Source: Bacteroides sp.
Lineage (GTDB): Bacteria; Bacteroidota; Bacteroidia; Bacteroidales; Muribaculaceae
Assembly (NCBI GenBank): GCA_014802265.1
Contig: JAAVCP010000025.1
Coordinates: forward strand, 59,897-123,896
Length of the DNA: 64,000 bases
Direction of reading: 5' to 3'
The position numbers and the translations under genes are program-made. How positions within the stretch are numbered: position 1 is the stretch's first letter; every line of letters begins with the position of its first letter. The notes beneath the pieces are model-generated. The model worked only from the letters and a program-made list of their open reading frames with translations. It had not been told where the DNA came from and made no database searches. Of the stretch, positions 47,335 through 55,279 are shown in pieces.

Positions 47335-48139
47335 GATAAATCTGTTGATTCTTTTAGTGGCGATGTTATTGCCGACATCAGTGCTGGGTAATGAAAAGTT
47401 TGCGGCAGCCGATTCTGCCTATAATGCCAAAGAATATGATGAGGCAATATCCCTCTACAGAGCCGCAATGGACGAATCGGGCTATTCTGCTGCAACCTTG
47501 TTTAATCTTGGCAATGCATATTATCAGGCATCTGACTATGGACGAGCAATGGTATGCTATCTTCATGCCAGAAGGCTTGACCCCCGTAATGCCGAAATTA
47601 ATTCCAATATTACCTATCTGCGTAGCCGGGTGGAAGATGCAAATAAAGCCCAACAGAAGGGTAAGAGGTTAAAAGTAACCCCTGATGAGCCATCTTTCTT
47701 TCAGTCAGTGTATACCTGTGTGGCGAAAGATGTCAACTCAAATGTATGGGCTGCCTGGGGTGCGGTGTGTTTTATTCTTTTTATCGGGTGCGTGGCATTA
47801 TATATTTTTACACGTAATGTGCTTTTGCGTAAGGCTGGATTCTTCGGAGGTCTGATTCTCTTTTTCTTATCCATCATATTTGTAATGTTTGCTTTCATGG
47901 GGGCGCGAGCCTTCAATTCAAGAGGCGACGGAGTTGTTACTGCTTTTAAGGTGACGCTTCTTACCGAACCGGGTAAACAGTCGGATAGTGATAAAGGTGG
48001 TGTGCTCACAAAAGGCACTGAGGTCAGAATTATTTCTGAGGAAACTGATGCCGAAGGCAGTATCACATGGTATAAGGTGCGCTTGAATTCCGACTATATC
48101 GGCTGGGTAAAAGTAGAGGATATAGAAATTGTAGAATAA
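47321..48139 (+). CDS. batE: TPR/SH3 protein BatE
   Basis: TPR N-terminus, two TMs, C-terminal SH3-like (VTLLTEPGKQSDSDKGGVLTKGTEVRIISEETDAEGSITWYKVRLNSDYIGWVKVEDIEIV). Confidence 0.87.
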   Translation: MMRNKINLLILLVAMLLPTSVLGNEKFAAADSAYNAKEYDEAISLYRAAMDESGYSAATLFNLGNAYYQASDYGRAMVCYLHARRLDPRNAEINSNITYLRSRVEDANKAQQKGKRLKVTPDEPSFFQSVYTCVAKDVNSNVWAAWGAVCFILFIGCVALYIFTRNVLLRKAGFFGGLILFFLSIIFVMFAFMGARAFNSRGDGVVTAFKVTLLTEPGKQSDSDKGGVLTKGTEVRIISEETDAEGSITWYKVRLNSDYIGWVKVEDIEIVE

Positions 48140-48375
48140 ATTTTATTTGTGTGTAACAAGTTGGTAATAAGTATAAAACAGTATATTTAAGCTGCGTTGA
48201 CTATTATTTTATGTTGTAAAACACATAATAAAATCCGATTTTACTTGGTGGAATGCAAAAAAATGTCTAAATTAGCATTCGGAAACTAAAACCAACGGTT
48301 TCTTAAAAAACATAAAATAATCGACGGTTACTTATTGTCAATCGTTTAAGTATAACCTCAAAAATACCATTTGCT

Positions 48376-48636
48376 ATGAGCAAGACAATCACTTTCAACG
48401 AGCTCCGCAGACTTAAAGACAGTTTGCCTGACGGTTCCACCCATCGTATCGCCGACGAGCTGAATCTTACTGTTCAAACCGTTCGCAACTATTTTGGCGG
48501 CGTCAACTATCAATTCGGCAAAAACGTCGGCATGCATATCGAACCGGGTCCCGACGGTGGTCTCGTTGTGCTTGATGACACCACTATCTATGATATGGCT
48601 GTCAAAATTCTTGAGGAGCAAAACAAAAAAGCTTGA
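48376..48636 (+). CDS. Small putative DNA-binding (HTH-like) protein
   Basis: SKTITFNELRRLKDSLPDGSTHRIADELNLTVQTVRNYFGG, HTH-like N-terminus; 86 aa. Confidence 0.7.
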   Translation: MSKTITFNELRRLKDSLPDGSTHRIADELNLTVQTVRNYFGGVNYQFGKNVGMHIEPGPDGGLVVLDDTTIYDMAVKILEEQNKKA

Positions 48637-48666
48637 TAAAAGTCTTGTATTGCAGAAAGATTTCAG

Positions 48667-48692
48667 CGGCGTCCCGGGCTTCCGGGGCGCCG
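48667..48692 (+). terminator. Strong GC-rich hairpin (11-bp stem, GCTT loop) without U-tract
   Basis: CGGCGTCCCGG-GCTT-CCGGGGCGCCG, one G.U pair. Confidence 0.55.
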
Positions 48693-48748
48693 ATTGAACA
48701 TTTAATTCTGTGGCGGGGAATTTTTGAATATAAATTTAATAGTTTATC

Positions 48749-49885
48749 ATGGAAGAAAAATATTTAACGCTTGCTATTCATACCTATGAACGTGCAATTG
48801 CTCTTAAGCGGATTCTTGAGAGCCATAAAATTAATGTCAGATTTGAAAAATTATATCTTTCCAATTCCAATATTGCTTCGGGAATACGTGTGGTGATAAA
48901 GGAAAATGATTTGCCGCTTGCTTTGAAAGTGATGGAAAGTAGCGAAAATTATATCCCAATTAACGAGGCATATACTGAACAAGGCTCTGATGGCGTTACT
49001 TTGATTCCTGTTGACTTTTCTCCCAACAGTATGCTTGCCTGCAAAGTTGGTTTTGACATTGCTAAAAGACTTGGTCTTAAGCCGTTGATTCTTCATGCTT
49101 ATGCCAGTCCGATTCTGTATAATGCCCCTATTATGGGCGATTCCATTGATGGAAGCTTATCTTTTGATGTCTCGGAGGAAATGGCTGAATTGCAGGCAGG
49201 GGTTGACATGCGTAAGGAGAGTGGGGTGATGATGGACAAACTCAGCAAAAAAATATGTGAGGCACAGGCTAAAGGGGAGTTGCCTGACATTAAATTCTCT
49301 ACAGAATCAAGGGAAGGAATTCCTGAAGAGGTCATAAAAGATTTTTGCAACTGTACACCTCCTGTGGTGGTAGTGATGGCTACTCGTGGAAAAGATAAGA
49401 GAGACGAGGCTCTTATTGGAAGTGTCACTGCGGAGGTGCTTGATTCATGTCGTGTGCCGGTGTTTGTTGTGCCTGAGAATTGCCAGATGACATCGGTGGA
49501 AGCAGTGAAAAGAGTGGTCTATTTCTGTAATCTTGACAGGCAGGATATTCTGTCGGTAGATTCTCTTATGAGAATGTTTGATTATCCTCAGGCTTATATA
49601 ACCCTCGTGCCGGTGAATGAGCGTGCAGGGACAGACATAAGGGAAAGGGTTGACTCCCTTAGGGATTTTTTTAACAAAAGTTTCCCTGATTCACATTTCA
49701 CTGCCGAAGTGTTTCCGATGAAGACATTGCAGGAGGATTTTGCAAATTATGTGGAACAAGCGCATATAGAGATGCTTATTGTTCCTAATAAAAAGAGAAA
49801 TATATTTCAACGTCTGTTTAAGCCCGGGTTTGCCCACAGACTGTTGTTTGAAAGGGATATGCCGATGTTGGCGCTCCCGGTCTAA
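48749..49885 (+). CDS. Universal stress protein with N-terminal DUF2007-like domain
   Basis: N-term YLTLAIHTYERAIALKRILESHKINVRFEKLYLSNSNIASGIRVVIKENDLPLALKVM; UspA-type VVVMATRGKDKRDEALIGSVTAEVLDSCRVPVFVVP. Confidence 0.82.
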   Translation: MEEKYLTLAIHTYERAIALKRILESHKINVRFEKLYLSNSNIASGIRVVIKENDLPLALKVMESSENYIPINEAYTEQGSDGVTLIPVDFSPNSMLACKVGFDIAKRLGLKPLILHAYASPILYNAPIMGDSIDGSLSFDVSEEMAELQAGVDMRKESGVMMDKLSKKICEAQAKGELPDIKFSTESREGIPEEVIKDFCNCTPPVVVVMATRGKDKRDEALIGSVTAEVLDSCRVPVFVVPENCQMTSVEAVKRVVYFCNLDRQDILSVDSLMRMFDYPQAYITLVPVNERAGTDIRERVDSLRDFFNKSFPDSHFTAEVFPMKTLQEDFANYVEQAHIEMLIVPNKKRNIFQRLFKPGFAHRLLFERDMPMLALPV

Positions 49886-49918
49886 CTATTAATTTTTTGC
49901 GCGTAAGTACGCATATAT

Positions 49919-52384
49919 ATGATTTTTCCTAAAGATTTTGAATCGAAAATAGGATTTGCCCCACTAAGGCAGATCATTGTTGATAAATGTGAGACACGCC
50001 TTGGGAAAGAAGCGGCAGTGGCTATGGATTTTGTTTCCGGCTATGAAGAAATCAAGCGGAGGCTGATGTGTGTTGCCGAGATGGTGTCACTCCTCTCGTC
50101 GTCTTCGGAAATGCCCGAGGAGAGAGTTTATGATGTTGTGCCCTGGCTTGCGGAAATTAAGGCAGCCGGATCATTCATGTCAGCTGACCATCTGCAGAAA
50201 CTCTCTGCCACATTAGAGACAATGGCAGGAGTGGGAAATTTCTTTTCCCGTAAGGATGATAATGGGAAATCGCGTTTCCCTTATTTGAGTGATGAATTGT
50301 CGGCACTTCCGGTGTTCCCGGAAATTGTGAAGGAGATTGACCGTTGCATAGGCAGGTTCGGTGAAGTTAAGGATAATGCATCCCCCGGACTTTTGGAGGT
50401 GAGGCGTGCGATGGCGGCTGCCCAAGGCTCTATGCAAAGGGCAATGCGCAGGGTATTAGATCGTGCAATGTCTGAAGGAATCGTTGATAAAGACACTTCT
50501 CCCTCTTTGCGCGACGGCAGAATGGTAATTCCAGTTTCTGCAGCTATGAAAAGAAGCATCACCGGCATTGTGCATGATCAGAGCTCCACAGGTAAGACGG
50601 TGTTTATAGAACCGGCTGAGGTGGTTGAGGCAGGCAACCGTCTTCGTGAGTTGGAGATGGACGAGCGGCGTGAGATAGCTATTATTCTTACTGCCATATC
50701 TGATATGATACGTCCATATATAGAAGAAATAACCGATGGGTGTAAAGTGCTTGCACGTCTTGATTTTATTAAGGCAAAGGCTCGTTTTGCACAAGACACC
50801 GGCGGCGAGCTTCCTTCAATTGAGAAAAAACCGGAGATTGAATGGTATCATGCTATTCATCCCGGCTTGCTTCTTAATCTCAGGACACATGGGCGCACCG
50901 CTGTGCCTCTTGATATTACTCTATCTGAAGAAAAGAGAATACTTATAATCTCAGGACCTAATGCCGGTGGTAAGTCTGTGTGTCTGAAGACAGTGGCAGT
51001 GGTGCAATATATGATGCAATGTGGAATGTTACCTACGCTTTATTCCAATTCCCACATGGGCATCTTTGATAATATCTTTATTGATATAGGCGATGAGCAA
51101 TCGATAGAGAATGATCTGAGCACATATTCCTCTCATCTTGCCAACATGAAATATTTTCTACTTCATGCCAATAAAAAATCGTTAATATTGGCTGATGAGA
51201 TGGGTTCGGGCACAGAACCGCAGATTGGCGGTGCACTTGCACAGGCTATTCTTACTGACCTTGGCAAATCAGGGTGCATGGGAGTTATCACCACCCACTA
51301 TCAGAATCTTAAGTCTTTTGCAGAGTCAGAACCCGGTTTTGTTAATGGGGCAATGCTTTATGACCGGCAGCATCTACGCCCCACTTTTCAACTATCAATA
51401 GGCAATCCGGGTAGTTCGTTTGCTCTTGAGATTGCTCGTAACACAGGATTACCTGCCGGAGTGATTGAAAGGGCAAAGGAAATTGTGGGTAGTGAGTATG
51501 TGAATATTGACAAGTATCTTCTCGATATTCAGCGTGACCGCCGCTATTGGGCGAATAAAAGATTGAGCATAAAAGAGAAAGAACATAAGCTCGATAAGCT
51601 CCTTGAGACATACGAAGACAGTTCTTCTGATCTCAAGACTCAGCGCGCTGCTATTATTCGTGCTGCCAAGGAGGAGGCTAAAGAGATAGTTGCCGGCGCA
51701 AATGCACAGATTGAACGCTCCATTCATGAAATCCGAAAGGCGGAGGCAGAGCGGGAGCGCACAAAGCAGATAAGAAAGGAACTTGAAGAATATCGTCAGA
51801 ATCTGGAGAATGATAGTCAAGATGAATTGCCTGATGTGCTTAAACCCTTGAAACATAAGAGTAAAAAGACTGATGCTGATAAAAAACAGAAGAAAGTTGC
51901 AACTCAGGCCGCTCCCAAATCACTTGGGATAGGTGACTATGTAAGAATGTCTGATGGGGGAGTGGTAGGTAAGATTCTGAGTATCTCCGGGAAAAAGGCT
52001 GAGGTAGCATTTGGTGCATTACGCACAATAGTGGAGTTGGATAAGTTAAAAGCAGCCCAGAAACCAAAACAGACAGCTGCCGCTTCCGTATTGACTGTTT
52101 CTTCTTCCACCAGCAATGAAAGTCGTCAACGTCAGCTGAACTTTAAGAATGAGATTGATGTGAGGGGGATGAGGGCTGATGAGGCTTTGCAGGCAGTTAC
52201 CTATTTCCTTGATGATGCTGTTCAATTCAATGCAAGTCGTCTTAGAATCCTTCATGGCACCGGACACGGAATCTTAAAGACATTGATTCGCGAACAGTTA
52301 AAGGCAAATCCCAACGTCTTTGACTTCCACGATGAAGATGTACGCTTCGGCGGTGCCGGTATCACTGTTATCGATTTAGGATAA
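49919..52384 (+). CDS. mutS2: Endonuclease MutS2
   Basis: RILIISGPNAGGKSVCLKTVAVVQYM Walker A, LILADEMGSGTEPQIGGALAQAIL, C-terminal Smr EIDVRGMRADEAL...LRILHGTGHGILKTLIREQLK. Confidence 0.94.
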   Translation: MIFPKDFESKIGFAPLRQIIVDKCETRLGKEAAVAMDFVSGYEEIKRRLMCVAEMVSLLSSSSEMPEERVYDVVPWLAEIKAAGSFMSADHLQKLSATLETMAGVGNFFSRKDDNGKSRFPYLSDELSALPVFPEIVKEIDRCIGRFGEVKDNASPGLLEVRRAMAAAQGSMQRAMRRVLDRAMSEGIVDKDTSPSLRDGRMVIPVSAAMKRSITGIVHDQSSTGKTVFIEPAEVVEAGNRLRELEMDERREIAIILTAISDMIRPYIEEITDGCKVLARLDFIKAKARFAQDTGGELPSIEKKPEIEWYHAIHPGLLLNLRTHGRTAVPLDITLSEEKRILIISGPNAGGKSVCLKTVAVVQYMMQCGMLPTLYSNSHMGIFDNIFIDIGDEQSIENDLSTYSSHLANMKYFLLHANKKSLILADEMGSGTEPQIGGALAQAILTDLGKSGCMGVITTHYQNLKSFAESEPGFVNGAMLYDRQHLRPTFQLSIGNPGSSFALEIARNTGLPAGVIERAKEIVGSEYVNIDKYLLDIQRDRRYWANKRLSIKEKEHKLDKLLETYEDSSSDLKTQRAAIIRAAKEEAKEIVAGANAQIERSIHEIRKAEAERERTKQIRKELEEYRQNLENDSQDELPDVLKPLKHKSKKTDADKKQKKVATQAAPKSLGIGDYVRMSDGGVVGKILSISGKKAEVAFGALRTIVELDKLKAAQKPKQTAAASVLTVSSSTSNESRQRQLNFKNEIDVRGMRADEALQAVTYFLDDAVQFNASRLRILHGTGHGILKTLIREQLKANPNVFDFHDEDVRFGGAGITVIDLG

Positions 52385-52402
52385 TCCTTTGGGTATCATT
52401 TA

Positions 52403-52448
52403 ATAAAGTGTCTCTTCTCATTCTGATGAGTGAATAGAGACACTTTAT
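52403..52448 (+). terminator. Terminator-like hairpin after mutS2
   Basis: ATAAAGTGTCTCT...AGAGACACTTTAT, 13-bp arms, inner CTCAT/ATGAG. Confidence 0.65.
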
Positions 52449-52574
52449 ATAGTATACTTTATAAACTAAATTCACAATATTTTAGCTAAAGGGGTAGGTG
52501 GAAAAATAATATCAAGAATGGATTAATATAAATTTTAATTAGATTTTCCTATTTTAGTATTAACTAATATTTGT

Positions 52575-52604
52575 TTGCATTTTCAAGAATTATTTGTAAT
52601 TTTG
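52575..52604 (+). promoter_or_regulatory. Bacteroidota-type promoter for structured leader
   Basis: TTG 52575-52577, N19, TAATTTTG 52597-52604. Confidence 0.6.
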
Positions 52605-52610
52605 CAAAAG

Positions 52611-52930
52611 TATAACGGTTATCTCTCAATATAATATTATAATATAAGGAGAAGTAGCATTTACAGACATAATTAAAGAGCGTTTATCAGACGCTTGTTC
52701 TTGACGAATCGAAATCTGGCAGTTTCATAATCTAAGTCAAGAATGAGACAACGATAGGCGCCTTCGGAGTATGATATCTATAATGGAGTGTGTAGTATAC
52801 ATCCTACATTCTCTTATCATGTCATACGGCGTGAGGCTCTACGTTGCTCGTTCTACTTAGATGGGCACATGCCAGAGCCTCGATTCGTGAGACGAGTAAC
52901 GGATACAGACTCTCACGCTCTCTTTTTTAG
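52611..52930 (+). ncRNA. Candidate structured leader RNA / sRNA with terminator-like 3' end
   Basis: Stems AGCGT/ACGCT (52679/52691), TTCTTGAC/GTCAAGAA (52698/52736), ATGATA...GAGTGTGTAG/CTACATTCTC...TATCAT (52771-52820), GCGTGA+GGCTCT / AGAGCC+TCACGC (52829-52918), followed by TCTCTTTTTT. Confidence 0.55.
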
Positions 52931-53002
52931 TAATAGCCAATTTTGGGAGTTTGATGGCAGAGTAAAAACGTGGAAAATTTGAATCCACAAAATTAAATTA
53001 TT

Positions 53003-54043
53003 ATGAAATTAATTCTGCTTACCACTATTTTAATGATTTGTGGTTTTGTCTCAGGTGTGGCTCAAGTTCAGACTGCTGTTCTGAAACATGATGACAATGT
53101 TAGTTTTTATTATGGACACAACTCATTTTTAGAAGCATATAACGCAGCTTCAGAGGGAGATGTCATTACGCTTTCTACAGGAAATTTTGCTTCTGTGGAT
53201 ACTATTTCAAAGTCCATATCAGTAATAGGAAGATATGCTTTTTCAAGTAATGAGGATATGACAGCTATATCCAATATGGTTATTGCAGCCGATGATGTCA
53301 TATTGTCAGGTATACGTGTGATTGGTACAGTTCGTATGAATTTGACACGTAATCTTACGTTGAAACGTTGTTATATTGAGAATTTAGTATCGGATACCCT
53401 TCATGTTCGGACTTTTATAGAAGATTGTGCAGTGAAAAATGATTTTTCTCTTCCTACAGGTGTGGAAGAATCTTATCGCCGTTGTGACATAGACCGTTAT
53501 CATTGGGGTAATTCTCCTGATAATCCTGCTATATTCGAATATTGTTACGTACGAAATGTTCCTGTTGAAGATATCAATGTGCGATATTCACATGGATTAA
53601 GATACTACGATAATCAATTAAGTTTGTATGGGACATTAAAAAACAGTATTCTTTATTGGTCGCAAATGGTACCTGGACAAAGTACTGCTCAGGCTGCTCT
53701 TTACTTCAATCCACAGAGTAATTATAGCGATATTCTTTTGATTGGAGGATTATACGGTAATGTTGCCCATGTCATTCCTGATGGTACTTTAGCACAATAT
53801 ATAGACGAGAAGTTCATGGACACAGATACTGTATTGGAAGTTATTAAAGATTTTCCTTCTTTTTACTATGATACTATTGTTATTCCTATGGAAGGGAACT
53901 GGGACTATGAGTCTGTTGTAGGATGCTATGAGCATAAAAGCTATCCCGCTATTCCAAGAATTATTGATAGTAATATAAGCAGAGAAACAGATAATAATGG
54001 GAAAATTACAGTTTCCATTACAATTTCCACCGAGGAAAATTGA
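53003..54043 (+). CDS. Exported protein, probable right-handed beta-helix fold
   Basis: Signal peptide MKLILLTTILMICGFVSGVAQ; serial short beta-strand pattern (ISVIGRY, VIAADDVILSGIRVIGTVRMNLTRNLTLKRCYIENL). Confidence 0.65.
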   Translation: MKLILLTTILMICGFVSGVAQVQTAVLKHDDNVSFYYGHNSFLEAYNAASEGDVITLSTGNFASVDTISKSISVIGRYAFSSNEDMTAISNMVIAADDVILSGIRVIGTVRMNLTRNLTLKRCYIENLVSDTLHVRTFIEDCAVKNDFSLPTGVEESYRRCDIDRYHWGNSPDNPAIFEYCYVRNVPVEDINVRYSHGLRYYDNQLSLYGTLKNSILYWSQMVPGQSTAQAALYFNPQSNYSDILLIGGLYGNVAHVIPDGTLAQYIDEKFMDTDTVLEVIKDFPSFYYDTIVIPMEGNWDYESVVGCYEHKSYPAIPRIIDSNISRETDNNGKITVSITISTEEN

Positions 54044-54046
54044 TAT

Positions 54047-54982
54047 ATGGATATGAAAAGATTGGTGTTGATTTTTGGAATGATATTGTTTTGGTGGCTA
54101 AATGGCTGGTCTAACAATTTAAAAATAGAATATTGGTTTGATAGTTCTCAAATAGGGTTAACTGAGGTTGATCTAACTAATAATGAGATTACATTTACCC
54201 CTGATGTAAGTGTGCTTTCTCCAGGATATCATGTGTTATATTATAGAATAATAAATAATGCTAAATCAACTTCGCCATTATGTTCCCATACATTTTATCT
54301 ACCGTATACAGAGAATGATAAGGAAGTGGTAACATATTTAGATTGGTGGTTTGATACGATGAATGTTAATCCTGAAGTTTATAAGTTGGAAGGTGAAAAT
54401 ACTGTAATGCAAATTGATGCATCTTATTTAGACATAGGATTTCATCAGCTTTTTTATCAACTTCGAAATGGTGAGTGTGTCAGTAGTTTGTTATCAACTG
54501 TATTTTATAGGGGAAATGGGACATCAGAGATTGAATGGTGTAAGTATTGGTGGAATGATTCAGTTGAAATAATGGAGTCATTGCCATTAACAACCGGTAC
54601 AATCGTATCATTAGATGATTGTATTTATCTTCCAGATTATATAATTAGTCAATCTGATCATTCCCAGAATACCGCAGTATTGAATTTGATTTTTGGAACA
54701 AATGAGGGTTTTATAAGCGATATTATAACTGCTGCTGTAGATTACAATGCCGCATCGATTAAGGTTATTTCACCTGTTCAAGATTGGTCAGTAAATTATG
54801 ATGAAACTGGATCATATATAATAGGTTTATCTCCCGGAATTGGAATAGTAAGGATATATACTCTAAATGGTATACAAATCTATTCATCTGTGCCTTCTGC
54901 AGATTCGGTATCCCTATCTTTTCTGGATTCTGGTACTTATATTGTAACTTATGCAGGTCAAAGTAATAAGATTATTTTGTAA
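54047..54982 (+). CDS. Exported protein with T9SS-type C-terminal sorting domain
   Basis: 3 bp after upstream ORF; C-term GIVRIYTLNGIQIYSSVPSADSVSLSFLDSGTYIVTYAGQSNKIIL. Confidence 0.7.
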   Translation: MDMKRLVLIFGMILFWWLNGWSNNLKIEYWFDSSQIGLTEVDLTNNEITFTPDVSVLSPGYHVLYYRIINNAKSTSPLCSHTFYLPYTENDKEVVTYLDWWFDTMNVNPEVYKLEGENTVMQIDASYLDIGFHQLFYQLRNGECVSSLLSTVFYRGNGTSEIEWCKYWWNDSVEIMESLPLTTGTIVSLDDCIYLPDYIISQSDHSQNTAVLNLIFGTNEGFISDIITAAVDYNAASIKVISPVQDWSVNYDETGSYIIGLSPGIGIVRIYTLNGIQIYSSVPSADSVSLSFLDSGTYIVTYAGQSNKIIL

Positions 54983-55279
54983 TTTATTATTTCTGACTCA
55001 TAAATAGCATAGATTTTGTAAAATTATTGCTACTTTCCTCAGTACTCAATAGATTGATAAGCATATTTTTAGTATTTGGTTGTTAACGAAATAACTTTTA
55101 AAGAATTGAATCGGCAGCTTAAAAAGTTGTCGATTCTCTTAATATCTGTATTACTATTTTTTAACTCTTCTATAATTCAGGAGGTAAGAGTATTGCTTTT
55201 ATCCCGAATTCGCGTTTTTAAGCCATTGTAGCAGCAACCAATAATAAAGTACAAAATTATGGCGTATAGGTCAAAATTA

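Noticed and set aside
52788-52982. 64-aa ORF (MCSIHPTFSYHVIRREALRCS...) in the leader region
   Set aside because: Runs through the strongest stems and the terminator-like element, lacks a recognisable domain or signal; better explained as chance frame through structured RNA.
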